A stretch of 64,000 bases of DNA from Gymnothorax reevesii (lineage: Eukaryota; Chordata; Actinopteri; Anguilliformes; Muraenidae): positions 29,010,367 through 29,074,366 of the forward strand of contig CM056580.1 of NCBI GenBank assembly GCA_029721435.1, written 5' to 3'. Position 1 is the first letter of the stretch. Each line of letters opens with the position of its first letter. Shown here piece by piece: positions 26,710 through 38,525 of the stretch. The translations under genes and the position numbers were made by a program. The notes under the pieces are model-generated. The model searched no databases. It saw only the letters and a list, made by a program, of their open reading frames with translations, and was not told the DNA's origin.

Positions 26710-27525
26710 CACTGAACAAAAATATAAACGCCCCATGTAAAATACTGAAGCCACATGGAGTTAACAACTCTAAGTGAGCATATGCTGACTTTTACTTGTA
26801 CAATAGGGATATTTCTCTTGATTTGTGTACCATTTTTTAATCAATCTCTCTGTCAGTGAGCATTTACTCAGTGATTTCACTCAGTACATGGGTGTGGCAT
26901 TTCCAGACGGTGATCACACAGAGTGAGCAGTACCCAGACACTCCTTATACTGGGGACAATAAAAGGCCAACCCAAAATGTCAAATTTTGTCAAAAGTCAT
27001 CATGCCTCAGATGTCTCAGGTCATGCGGGAACGTGCCATTGGCATGCTGGATGCAGGGATGTCCACCAGAGCGGTCGCTGTGCAGCTGAATGTTAACTAT
27101 CGGGCGACAGGCCTTTTGAGAGTTCGTTTCCCACAGTCAGGCAGTACTGCAAATCGACCTCATCCATGTCGGCCACGGGACCACACCAGCACAAGATCGC
27201 TACATCCAGCTCGTCCACGAGCAGGATCGGCCCAGATCAGCGACACGCACAGAGGATGAGACCGTTGGTCTGCACAACCGACGCATCACACCACAGACAG
27301 TCCGTAACTGCCTGCGAGAAGCTAAATTGCACGCTCGACATCCTCACCGTGGTCTGGATCTCACCACTGTCCGGCGTCGGAACCGGCTCGCATGGGCAAA
27401 CGCACACGTTCGTTGGCCCTTGGCACGCTGGAGAAGAGTGCTGTTCACAGATTAATCCCGGTTCCAGGTTTTTGTTAATAAAAACTCAAAAATTTTACAT
27501 GGGGTGTTTATATTTTTGTTCAGTG
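26710..27525 (+). mobile_element. Tc1-like element, internally deleted, with transposase remnant
   Basis: Inverted ends of about 34 bp start cactgaacaaaaatataaac; TA precedes the left end. Inside, the plus strand reads MSQVMRERAIGMLDAGMSTR, AVAVQLNV, then with frameshifts HPHRGLDLTTVRRRNRLAWA. These are the helix-turn-helix and linker parts of a Tc1 transposase; the catalytic domain is deleted. It interrupts the right arm of the large-TIR element, so it is the younger insertion. Confidence 0.85.
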
Positions 27526-28544
27526 CAAATACATTAAAGTTTTAAAAAATTTGTATGATTTGGTGTTTTTTGCTTTTTCCAGGCCACAGTACAGGTAAAC
27601 TAAACACACTGAGTTAAGAAAAGTAGCTTCAGCAAAGAGTTCAGCAACTTTTCTGATGGCAAAATGAAATTTATTGTTCTGCAAATGCCCATCTCAGGCC
27701 TTCAAACTTAGTCCAAAAATATGGCAATTTTCTTAAAACTAAGCCCCCCTCCCTAAAAGAAGCTCAATCTCAGAAACTGACAGTAATAAATTAATTATTT
27801 CACCATTTCAAACCAGTTATATAAATCTTCCCCTGGGGGGAATATAATATAAATTAAAATTTGTGGGGGGGTTCCTTAAATCTGGTTGATGTGACATGGA
27901 ATGACCCTATTGAGAGTGGTTAAAAGGAGAGGTGATGTAACACTGTGGTAAACATTCCCCTGTCCCAGCTTTTTTGGAACGTAGACAGCTACATTCCTGA
28001 CGTTGTCTGCGCTTGGGCTCCCATACAATCACTGCCCGTAACCCAGGCGATAGTTTGTTCTGGGCCTTTGACAGCTACATCTGGAAATCTGTGAGGCCAA
28101 AACTTCGCCATCATCAACTGACTACCTACCACAATGAGCAGCCAATTTGGAGTAATGCCCTGCAAGGAGAAAGAACCTTTTCCATGGGGAAAAAAGGAGG
28201 AAAGGAAAAAAAAAATGATTTGAAGTCAGTCATCCTGGCTGAAGTCATCTCAATGAAGTTATGGATGCAAGTTTATTGATAAACTAAGGGGTATTTCTGT
28301 AATGTACGAACACCATCCTCTCTGCTATCTTGCACCCAGTGGCCCCTGGAGCTCTCAAAACAACCCCTGGGAGCTGCTACCACCCCTTTTGAGAAACCCT
28401 ACTTTTTACAATGCAACATCATTGCAATGAAGTGTTTAAACTTTTTCCAATGATTAATCCATGATTCCCCAAGACAGTACACTCAGGCAAGATTACATAA
28501 AGGAATCCATACTTTTTATTATGAGCGTGTAATGTACCACTAAA

Positions 28545-28920
28545 CACGGTGTCGGACGTACATTTTTTGGTATCAGACATGCAGCGTCTGAATGAAATGT
28601 AAAATCCAGCTGAATCTTTATCTCTAACAAATGTATTTTAAACTTTATCATAAAAAATGAACAAAAAACCATATTTTCAAACATTTATGAGTAAGGCTAC
28701 TAGAAAAGTGACATATCAAACCATTTTTGGTGTCAGACGTACAAGGTCAGAGGGTTATATTACATCAACTGAATCCTTGTCTCCAACAAACAAATTTTAA
28801 ACTTTATCATATCTAAATGAACAAAATACCACATTAAAACCTCTACAAGTGGGTTTAGGAGTAGGTGACTAAAAACAACATGTATAAAAATCTTTTTTGG
28901 TGTCGGACGTACAGGGACTA
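28545..28920. repeat. Tandem repeats with ggtgtcggacgtaca motif
   Basis: Units of about 160-170 bp start with ttttttggtatcagacatgc (28563), tttttggtgtcagacgtaca (about 28723) and ttttttggtgtcggacgtac (about 28893), each followed by an aactgaatc/ctt...tctccaacaaa/aaactttatcat block. A fragment of the motif also occurs at 28548 and another copy at 30124, directly beside the Tc1 insertion. 28920-30120 in between has no other recognisable feature. Confidence 0.7.
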
Positions 28921-30365
28921 AATGTAATTTTAAGACAACTCAATCCCTATATTTATGAACAAAAAAAAACATCAACCCTTGGCAAGTTGGCTGATAAGTA
29001 AGGTAACTCAACAAATAAATAACACTGCGGGAATTAAACACAACTGACAAGAAATATTCATTTTGTCCTATTGAAAACATAACACTTTGCTTGGGTAAAT
29101 TAATTCAATCAATTTCCCGATTCTCACTTGGAAATAGGTTGAGTGTTAACCTGCATTTTGATGATGCCACTGGTAGTAGACAGAGTTTTATTTTTACATG
29201 AGCAGCATTAACATGCGCAACCGAAGTCAGCAAAACCACATTTTTACTTCCGGATAAGCAAAGCTTAGAAAGGAGTGCTGTGATGAAATTCAAATGTCAC
29301 ACACAACTTGATGGATCAATCGCTCAATTCGCTCACATTCAGCACACTGATGGGGAAATATATAAAAATGAATATATAACAGGTTTCAATTATTATTTTA
29401 CTTGCATTCAATAAAATGATCGTTGCTTCTGTGAGCACAAACTCAAACAAAATGTTTGCTTTAAAAATTCAGCTGGTTTCCGTTTATCAAATCAAAAAAT
29501 TCTAAATTGCATTTGTGTGCCAATGTGTGAGCTATGTCATCAACATAAGACTTCCCTACAAGAATGTGACCAAAACGTGTACCAGAAAAAGCAATACACC
29601 TATTTTGACTACCATAGCACAATCCAGCCGAGTTGCGATACGCGATCGGAGGATGCACCGCGATGGCCGAATGACCGAGAGTTCCACATAGCTACCAGAT
29701 GTTCATATGCCATGATGCACTCACCTTTTTTTCAAGTCCAGTGTCTTAAAATCTGTGGAACTTCAAAATCAAACTTCAAAATCAAAAAGAAAATAAAATC
29801 ACACAACGAAGTTCCTATTCCAGCTATCAGATGGCAGCTGATCAGTATCTATTCCTCTTCCTATGAAATGCTTTCCTCCAATTCCAGAACTGGTGGTATG
29901 AAAGTAATAACTATTCTTGTTACCAATTATAGTGTCCATGACCTTTAAACTGCTGGAAATTGTGGTGTCGTGTGTACAAAATTTGACAGCAGTATTCCCA
30001 GCATGTTGCAAATACCTGATGACAATAAACTAGTTCATTATAATAAAGACTTTATATACACATTTAATCCAGGATATCAAGTTAGTTTGACAGTGCATAT
30101 TGATGGGACAGTTATAAAGAGTCATTTTTGGTGTCAGACGTACAAAACCCAAAACCAGTGATGTTGGCACGTTGTGTAAATCATAAATAAAAACAGAATA
30201 CAATGATTTGCAAATCCTTTTCAACCTATATTCAATTGAATACACTGCAAAGACAAGTTACTTAATGTTCGAACAGGTTAACTTTGTAATTTTTGCAAAT
30301 ATTAGCTCATTTGGAATTTGGTGCCTGCAACATGTTTCAAACAAAGTATTTGCCACTAACGTGTC

Positions 30366-30626
30366 TTTGTCCCCCGCCACAAAATGTGAAATCGCGTCAA
30401 AATGAGCAATGTCTCGGTGTGACCTTGAGAGTGACGCGAAGGTCACCAAAATCGACTGGCGCCGGGGTATCACCCTAATACATGTTGACATCAAATTTGA
30501 AGAGAATTCGTCAATTCGTTCTTGAGATATCTCGCTGACAAGGATTCGTGACGTACTGACGGACGGACGGACGGTCGTGAATACTATGTCCCGCCGCTTC
30601 GCGCATTCCGCGCGGCGGGGGACAAA
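30366..30626. mobile_element. 261-bp MITE with 13-bp perfect GC-rich ends, nested in Tc1
   Basis: tttgtcccccgcc (30366-30378) and ggcgggggacaaa (30614-30626) are perfect inverted repeats. Inside are tgaccttga (30420-30428), a gagatatctcgctga block and a gacggacggacggacgg run before the right end. It interrupts the non-coding 5' part of the Tc1. Confidence 0.8.
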
Positions 30627-30780
30627 AAGCTGGCACAAGTGGCAAAAAAGACAGAGTTGAGGAATGCTCATCAAACACTTATTTGGAACATCCCACAGGT
30701 GAAAGGGCTAATTGGGAACAGGTGCCATGATTGAGTATAAAAGCAGCTTCCCTGAAATGCTCAGTCATTCACAAACAAGG

Positions 30781-31680
30781 ATGGGGCGAGGGTCACCACG
30801 TAGCGAACAAATGCGTGAGCTGATTGTCGAACAGTTTAAAAACAACATTCCTCAAGGAGCTATTGCAAGAAATTTAGGGATTTCATCATCTACGGTCCGT
30901 AATATCGTCAAAAGGTTTAGAGAATCTGGAGAAATCACCGCACGTAAGCGAAAAGGCCGAACACCAACATTGAATGCCCTTGACCTTCGATCCCTCAGGC
31001 GGTACTGCATCAAAAACCGACATCAGTGTGTAAAGGACATCACCACATGGGCTCAGGAACACTTCAGAAAACCACTGTCAGTAACTACAGTTCGTCGCAA
31101 CATCTGCAAGTGCAAGTTAAAACTCTACAATGCAAAGCAAAAGCAATTTATCAACAGCACCCAGAAACGCCGCCGGCTTACCTGGGCCCAAGCTCATCTA
31201 AGATGGACTGATGCAAAGTGGAAAAGTGTCCTGTGGTCTGACGAGTCCACATTTCAAATTGTTTTTGGAAACTGTGGACGTCGTGTCCTCCGGAGCAAAG
31301 AGGAAAAGAACCATCCGGACTGTTATAGGCGCAAAGTTCAAAAGCCAGCATCTGTGATGGTATGGGGGTGTATTAGTGCCCAAGGCATTGGCAACTTACA
31401 CATATGTGAAGGCACCATTAATGCTGAAAGGTACATACAGGTTTTGGAGCAACATATGTTGCCATCCAAGCAACTTCTTTTTCATGGACGCCCCTGCTTA
31501 TTTCAGCAAGCCACATTCAATGCCAAGCCACATTCTGCACGTGTTACAACAGCATGGCTTCGTTGTAAAAGAGTGCGGGTACTAGACTGGCCTGCCTGTA
31601 GTCCAGACCTGTCTCCCATTGAAAATGTGTGGCGCATTATGAAGCGTAAAATACGACAACGGAGACCCCGGACTGTTTAA
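30781..31680 (+). pseudogene. Tc1-like transposase, catalytically damaged and truncated
   Basis: A 299-codon frame from ATG MGRGSPRSEQMRELIVEQFK, with the paired-like helix-turn-helix (GAIARNLGISSSTVRNIVKR) and DDE domain. The first catalytic Asp is in VLWSDESTF and the Glu in SPDLSPIENVW. The second Asp is lost: where the family has QQDNAKPHSA this copy reads QQATFNAKPHSA, apparently through a local duplication of gccacattc. The frame also ends early at RPRTV followed by TAA where related copies have GAA; the remaining family C-terminus is readable just downstream (about 31681-31770). Upstream in-frame codons from 30712 are probably untranslated. Confidence 0.92.
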
Positions 31681-34145
31681 CAACTTAAGCTGTACATCAA
31701 GCAAAAATGGGAAAGAGTTCCACCTGAAAAGCTTCAAAAATTGGTCTCCTCTGTTCCCAAATGTTGATTGAGTGTCGTTAAAAGGAAAGGCGATGTGACA
31801 CAGTGGTAAAAAGGCCCCTGTGCCAACTTTTTTGCAATGTGTTGCTGCCTTTAAATTCTAAGTTAATGATTATTTGCAAAAAAAAAATAAATAAAGTTTC
31901 TCAGTTTGAACATTAAACATCTTGTCTTTGCAGTGTATTCAATTTAATATAAGTTGAAAAGGATTTGCAAATCATTGTATTCTGTTTTTATTTTCAATTT
32001 ACATAACGTGCCAACTTCACTGGTTTTGGGTTTTTTACATGTGAAAAGTATGTATACTTAGTTAAAAAAATAATTTGCATAGTAATTTATTTTAAATAAA
32101 ATTGATCAATGCATGGGCCTTATGTAAAAATCACTCCAACAAAAATTTGCAAGAATCATAATCTTAGAAAAAAATACAATTATTTAAATATGCATCAATC
32201 AGGGATATCCAGACTCCTTTACTCCATCTTACAAAAACACTGATATTTATATATACACATCTTCCACTCAGGTTTACTCATTGTTTTTGATAGGGCTATA
32301 AACCTTTAAAATGATGAATTACAGAGATGTGTGGCACTATTTAGAAAATTCCATCTATAGGTTTACTAATTGGTGGAATTGCCCTATAACCAATGTAATG
32401 AGAGTGGGCAGAGAAGTCTAGTCCAATATGAATAATACCATAGGAGACTAAAGCTGCAGGCTACATCCAGCCCACTAATTCACTGTTTGCTCCCAAACCT
32501 AAAACCAAAATGTTTATTTTCACTGTAGGTATGAGAGACAGGCTCTGTGCCTTTAAGGGAATGTGGTCTTGCACATGAGGACTGAACGTATGAAAGCAGA
32601 GTGGAAAAAAAAAACAAGAATAAAAAACCAAATGCACACACCGGAGTAGTGGCAAAATAAAATCCTCTTAGTATGACTCCCGGAGCAGTTCTGTCTGCCG
32701 GCTAATTTGCTAATCCCGGACAAAGGCAGAAGGCTGCAAACTGCTCACTCACCGTGACTAATGCAATGTAATCAATGGTCCAGTGCATGGAGGGCCTTGC
32801 AAGATTAAATCACATTGGAAATGTGGGGCAAAGGGGCTTGTGTTGTCAGACAGGGCTGGAATATGTTGAGTTAGACTTAGCTTAAACACAGTCTTTCCCA
32901 CTTTTTAACTTAGCAGTGATACATTCATGCATATGAAACCTAAATAATCTGCATCACAAAGCACCTTTTTACGAATGTATAAACAAAAACAGACATGCGT
33001 AGTAGATGCTCGGCACAAACAAAATTCATTCAGTTTTAAATTTGACCGGCACTCCATGAAATACGCAGTCAAAGGCCCCCTTACTGAGCCCCATAAACTT
33101 AGTTGCTGGACTCCAACTTCCCCTTCTGGCTTAGAGGTTATAGAAGGGAGATTCTGAGGACCTTCAAACTCAGCCAACACAAAACCAACTAAATTCAGCT
33201 ATGCTAGACAGTAGCAGGCTAGCTGAGGAAGAGAGTGCCCCAAACCTAAGCTCAGATGTACAGCGTACAGCACCACTCCACCAGGGAGGGAAGCAGTGCT
33301 TGGAAGACTCCAGCCCAGCGGAAACTGGCATGGAGACCCTGCATATCTACCTCACACCCAGATGGAGAGAGCCGGAAAATCCCCTTCGTCTGTGCGGTGG
33401 CCTCAGCAAAACAACAAGGGCATTTACAGAAGACGACAGAATTCCTCCCCTCCAACAATCCGCCTCAACTGACTAGTCCAGGTCACATGGTTTTGGCCTA
33501 GTTTCCATTGTGGAAGAAAAACCCATTTCAGATATTGAAATGGCAATGCAGACTGAGAATTATCTAAACTATTATTCACAGCAGTCCATTTTCAAACTCA
33601 GTCAATATGCCAACACCTTAATGATGAAATGCCATTAATAGGAATGAATGTTCTGCACCTTAAGACTGTCAGACAGAGGACTAACCGTTTTTTCAGTGTC
33701 TATGGTGCCGAGCCGTTTTGAGATAAACAGCTGGCATTCAGTGAAGTGAATGTTACAGAATAATAATAGTAGGCCACATCTTAGCAGTTGTTCAGTGTTT
33801 CATTCACACATTCTCTCAGCATTATGCCTTTAGCTTCTTGTGATTTCCGGCTGAGGGTTTTATATAGCCTAGTCCCACTGTCCCCATCTATTTTAGGTCA
33901 ATTTGGCTTCCAACTCCTTCCCTAGCTTTGTATATTTAATGCTCAGCATATTCTGTTAAATCCTCTGATGAAATCTGCATGAAATCAACAGAGGAAAACT
34001 TGAGAAGTAAGAACTAAAGCTGAAAATGTGACCAAATTGTTTCAGTCCCTGCCCACAGTAAAAAAAGACAGTTTACACCAGTATTACCTTGATCACCCCC
34101 ATGAAAAAAAGCAGACAAAAAGCAGAGTAGCAGGCTATTGAATTA

Positions 34146-36060
34146 CAGAGCGTGGCCCAAAAAAAAAAAAATAAATAAATAAATAAATAACACACATTAA
34201 TATTTTGTTGGATCGCCTTTAACTTTCATCATCCTGTCATTGTTTTGACAATCTTACGCAATGTTATGACTAGTGTTGTACAGTATATGTGTACTAAATA
34301 AGTACCGTGGTACAACAGCATTCAAATAGATACTATACTGCGTTTGCACAAAAAAAAAATGGTACTTGTACTTATTCTTTAATGAGAATGCCTGCTTGAC
34401 TCATCTCTGCTGCTGTGTGACATTGCTGCAATCGACGCATTATAATATCAGCCAAGGCACACGGTAGTGGGAGACAGCGCTGAAAGCAGCGAGACTCCTT
34501 ATCCCCCACAGACCCTCAGTGTGAGAAATTGGTCACAATTCCTGTCTGCCAAGTGGGCGAAAGACAGGCATCCAGACCAGTTCATAGAGTTTAAAGACCA
34601 AAGGGTGATTAGTTGACTGATTCAGTCCCCTGTTATGCTCATAAAAAAATAGCCTTTAGAAAAGCCAAATATATAATGTTAGGCCACATTCTAGTGCTGA
34701 AACACAGCAGTAACTCAGGCTGTCTGAGTAACGCAGGCTGCGTTACGGCCCATGTCCACAGAAAGCATTTTTGGGCTGGAAGCGCCTATTATCCATACAC
34801 TTTCAATGAAGTTCAGCGGTTTTATAAGAGTTTGTGTTAAAATAAAGAAAAATAATGATAATATTTGCATTTCACCTTTATTTTGAAAAGTATCGAGTAC
34901 TATCGAAATTCATTTTGGTACCGGTACTGAAACAACATTTTTTGTATTGGGACAACACTAGTTAGGACATTAATTGTCAACCAGAGTTGCATCAGTTTTT
35001 GGCCAAGATCTCGTACTGATGATGGTAGGGTTGAATCACTCCATAAATCCCTCTCCAGCACATCGAATAAACTTTCAACTTGATAAGGTCAGGTCTCTCT
35101 CATGGCCAATTCACGTGTGAAAACGATTCCTCAAGTTAGCTGAACCACTTTTTCACAATTCAAGCTCAATGAATCTTGGCATTGTCATCCTAGGCTATGC
35201 TTAAGATGTAAGGGGTAAAAAAAAATTATTGACAGGATAACCTGATCATTCAGCATATTCCAGTAGACTGCGGAATTCATTTCATTGATTCATAAATGCT
35301 GCTGAGCCTAGACCTGACAAATTGAAGCAACCCAAGATCATAACACTGCCTCCAGAAGCTTGTGCACTGGGCTCTATATATATGACAGGTGCACCTCTTC
35401 ATGGGCTTCCTTTTTCACCCTGACACTCCCATTGGTCTGACCTTTTTCTGTTTGCTCCACAGTCAAATCTTTATGGTCCCTAGCAAATTGAAGTCACTTT
35501 TTTTCCCACAATTAGCCTCACTGATTTCGTATGGCCACACAGTCGTTTAGTCCCAATCCTACTAGTTTTTGTCTAAATGTGTGTAAGGTGTTGCTCTTAC
35601 TTTGACAATTAAACATAGCCATGAGTTCTAGTGTCGATTTGTATAGATGAGACTGCACCAAACATTTTGGTAATCTTTAATCATAATCATTCACAATTTT
35701 TTTCCGTACAATTTCTTCCACCAAGTTGACAGTTCACCACTATCCTTTCTGGTATTAATAATGCATTGGGCAGTTCTTAACCTAATTTTATTAGTTTCAG
35801 CAATCTCCGAAGATGTTTTCTTTGCTTGATGGATGCCAATAATTTGACACTTCTGAAACAGAGCAACGTCTTTTCCACAACCAAAGTATGTGTCTTATGA
35901 CATGGTTGTTCAAGAAATGAGAGGCTATTATTGCACCAGTTACAGTTCAAAAACTTGTTGCCATCTGAAACATAATAATTACTGCAGTAATTATTCATGG
36001 ACAGCTCCAACCTCTTTGCTTAATTAAATCCAGGTGGTGCCTATTTTTGGCAGGGCAGAG
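34146..36060 (-). mobile_element. Decayed Tc1-like transposon (minus orientation)
   Basis: Non-coding and coding blocks of a Tc1-like element are recognisable: attttgttggatcgcctttaa near 34203, then after the nested hAT agagttgcatcag, cccaagatcataacactgcc and ctccagaagcttgtgcactg, which correspond to the inverted transposase region. Ends are indistinct (ggcccaaaaaa at left, ttttggcagggc at right), and an A/T-rich AAAT repeat lies at 34160-34191. No open transposase frame remains. Confidence 0.65.
34271..34960. mobile_element. hAT-type MITE nested in a Tc1 copy
   Basis: Ends tagtgttgt and acaacacta are inverted copies; flanking 8-mers gttatgac (34263-34270) and gttaggac (34961-34968) match at 7 of 8, the hAT target-duplication length. 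Removing the 690 bp restores a continuous Tc1 sequence. No transposase is recognisable. Confidence 0.85.
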
Positions 36061-36189
36061 TGCATAGGTTCACCAATAATGACTGCAAGGTCATATCAAT
36101 AGATAAACATGTCCAACCTATATCCACAGTAACCAAAAAATGAATGGTGACAATGACTAAAACCATTGGAAGACAGTCACAGAGTGACA

Positions 36190-38080
36190 TACGGTTGCAA
36201 AAAAAATTATTCATCCCGCATTGCAAATTGGGTTTAATATCAAAATTTACAAACTTTCACCGGTTTGTGATAAACAAAATAAACAAGAACGTTTTAAATA
36301 GCTCAACACAACTAATATTACAAATGGTTCTCCAAATTTAACACAAAATTGCATTTTTAATGACTACTGCAGTCTCAAAATTATTCAACCCCCCAAATAG
36401 AATCCGTCTTAAGAGCATATTTGCAAATCAGGTGTTGTCTAAAGCACACCTAATGCAGCTAATCAAGAGCTTAATTAGTTGCATCAGGTTTGCTAGGGAT
36501 TGAACACATCAAATACTTGCACTCGCTAGGGGTTTGTTGACAATGACATATGGCTGTCAAAAGAATAGTCCATCATTGCCTGGCACTTACAAGGAAAAGG
36601 ATACAAAAAGATAGCACATGCACTGAATTTTCGTAGAGATACAGTTAGAAGCATAGTTCACAATTTCAGAGTTAAAGGAAGAGTGGCTACAGTACCCGGA
36701 TGTGGCAGAAAGAGGAAGCTATCAATGGCTGTCACCAGATTCCTGAGGAGACGGGTGGTCAAAAACCCTCCAGTGACTGCAAGACACCCGCAACAAGACT
36801 TGGAGGCAGGAGGCACTGAGGTTTGTCTGCACAGTAGGGCGCATACTAAACGCTGAAGGTCTCCAAGACATACACCACAACTAATCCAAAAGCACAAGCT
36901 ACAATATGCTCAAAACCATATAAATAAGTCACAGAAGTTTGGGGATATTGTTCTGTGGAGTTATGAAACAAAACTGGAATATGATGGGCTTATGAGTTAG
37001 TGGTATGTCTGCAGGAGGAATAAAGAAGCATATGCTGAAAAGTACACCCTGCCTACAGTGAAGAATTCTGGGGCCTTTTTGATGTTCTGTGGCTGCCTTG
37101 CTTCCTCTGGCACTGGACACCTGCAAAGTGTGGAGGGCAAGATGGATTCAGTCAAGTACCAGGAAATTCAGAGCTGTCCACAGCAAGGATCAAAAAGGCT
37201 CTCAATCTCGGGAAAGAGACAGCATCACAGATTTCTAATTTAATGATCTTGATGCCTCAGTAACCAGTGCTCCAGCAGTAAACTGTGATATGTTTTGTTT
37301 AAATTGAGACCGGTGGGGGGCTGTAGTGGATGTTGTTTGCGTGTTCTATTGTCTATGGGGACTTCTATGGGTGGGTGGTGTATGTGTGAAGGGTGGGTAA
37401 GTAGTTTTTTCTTTTTCTACTCCATGGAACAATTCATTCCATACCTGTAAATGTGACTGTATTGGCTAAATAGTGTAAAAAAAAATTGATCACAAAAAAA
37501 GTACCAGGATATTCAAGAAGAAAATGTCATGCCGTCTGTAGGGAAGCTGACTTCCAAGAGGGCAATGACCCTAAGCATACCTCAATATCCACCAAGGCTT
37601 GGATTGGATTCAGAAGTCATCTGGGAAGATTCTAGAGTGCCCATCACAGTCGCCTCACTTGAACCCCATAAAAAGATCTCTGGTAGGATTTGAAGAAGGC
37701 AGTTGCAGCATGCAAACCCCAGAATTTTAGTGAACTGGAGGTCATTGTCCATGAGGACTAGGCTAAGATTCCTTGGGAATGCTGCCAAAAGCTGACATTT
37801 GCCTATGCATCACATCTCCAGCTGGTCAAAGCAGCAAAAGGGTGCTCTACTAATTATTAAAGATGCTTCTCATGAATGGGTTGAATAATTTTTATCCTGC
37901 AGTAGTCATTAAAAGTGGCATTTTGTGTTGAATTTGGAGAAGTCACCTGTAATATCTGTTGCGTTGAACAAATCAAACAAGAACAATTTAATTGACTAAT
38001 CGCAAACAGCTAAAAGTTTGTAAATTTTGCCAGTAAACCTAATTTGCAATGGGGGTTCAATAATTTTGATTGCAACTGTA
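36190..38080 (+). mobile_element. Decayed Tc1-like transposon
   Basis: Ends tacggttgcaaaaaaaatta and, inverted, tacagttgcaatcaaaatta; longer inverted similarity follows (acaaactttcacc, taaaagtttgtaaatt). Interior plus-strand fragments such as gttaaaggaagagtggctac and aagtaccaggaaattc belong to a Tc1-like transposase, but stops are frequent. A 345-bp insert interrupts it at 37171. Confidence 0.8.
37171..37515 (+). mobile_element. Retroposed insert with 17-bp target duplication inside Tc1
   Basis: aagtaccaggaaattca (37154-37170) and aagtaccaggatattca (37499-37515) flank the insert, matching at 16 of 17. The insert ends in aaaaaaaaattgatcac then aaaaaaa, so it has an A-rich 3' end directly before the second repeat. 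Fits L1-type target-primed insertion of a short RNA; the parent RNA is not recognised. Confidence 0.75.
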
Positions 38081-38227
38081 AATTTGTATGTGGCTTCTTT
38101 ACCATCATTTTTGGTTCTAGTTCCAATGGTCCAGTGTCTGGGGGAAAAAAGAATAGCATTCACAAAAGTTGGCTAAAATAAGCCCCACGATCAATCAAAT
38201 AATTAACATAAAAAATGTTATCATTGT

Positions 38228-38525
38228 GTCTCCCCCTTCCTGGGGGGGGAGGGACATATTGTTTTTGCCTAAATTCCCGTTGGCGTCGGCGTTCCCATTT
38301 GTTTCCGGAGCATAGCTCTGAAACTGTTCCACCGATTCTCACCAAATTTGATATACCTTCTCTCCATAACATGTACAAATGTAGATGTGCCTTTAGTAGG
38401 TTTGAACTGCTTTTGAATTTTATTTTTTCTGTTTCCATGGCAACAATTTGGACTTGGGCATATTGAAGGGTGGGACTCGTTTCCGGACCATAACTCTAAA
38501 ATGTGAAATGGGGGAAGGGGGAGAC
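38228..38525. mobile_element. 298-bp MITE with 13-bp perfect GC-rich ends
   Basis: gtctcccccttcc (38228-38240) and ggaagggggagac (38513-38525) are perfect inverted repeats. The interior includes ctgttccaccgattctcacc and aaatttgatatac, and a repeated gtttccgga(g/c)cata(g/a)ctct block. No coding sequence. Confidence 0.75.

Larger units (their letters stand above)
23816..27907. mobile_element. Large element with about 630-bp terminal inverted repeats
   Basis: Ends gggtcattccgtgtcaa and, inverted, gggtcattccatgtcac; flanked by tatt on both sides (23812-23815, 27908-27911), a likely 4-bp target duplication confirmed by the reconstructed Tc1 host site. The left arm runs to about 24446; the right arm from about 26456, interrupted by a Tc1-like insertion at 26710-27525. 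Arms share blocks such as the one around 24390-24425 and 26470-26510 inverted. The central 2 kb contains a MITE and other inverted repeats but no recognisable transposase. I cannot assign a superfamily. Confidence 0.8.
23553..27985 (+). pseudogene. Tc1-like transposase C-terminal remnant split by a 4.1-kb insertion
   Basis: The left part (23553-23815) encodes VTTAWLHSKRVQVIDWPACS then PDLSPIENVWLIMKRKI, the C-terminal catalytic block of the same family as the copy at 30141, with a stop after KRKI. The family sequence resumes at 27908 (attgagagtggttaaaagg, then cccagcttttttggaacg) and fades near 27985. The intervening large-TIR element therefore inserted into an already 5'-truncated Tc1 copy. 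Confidence 0.85.
30141..32037 (+). mobile_element. Tc1-like transposon with long terminal inverted repeats
   Basis: TA-bordered, with inverted repeats of more than 110 bp: the left end reads aaaacccaaaaccagtga, and the outer right end reads the same in inverted orientation, with similarity continuing to about 30265 and 31905. It carries a nearly full-length transposase (30781-31680) and is invaded by a 261-bp MITE (30366-30626). This is the best preserved transposon in the window. Confidence 0.95.
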
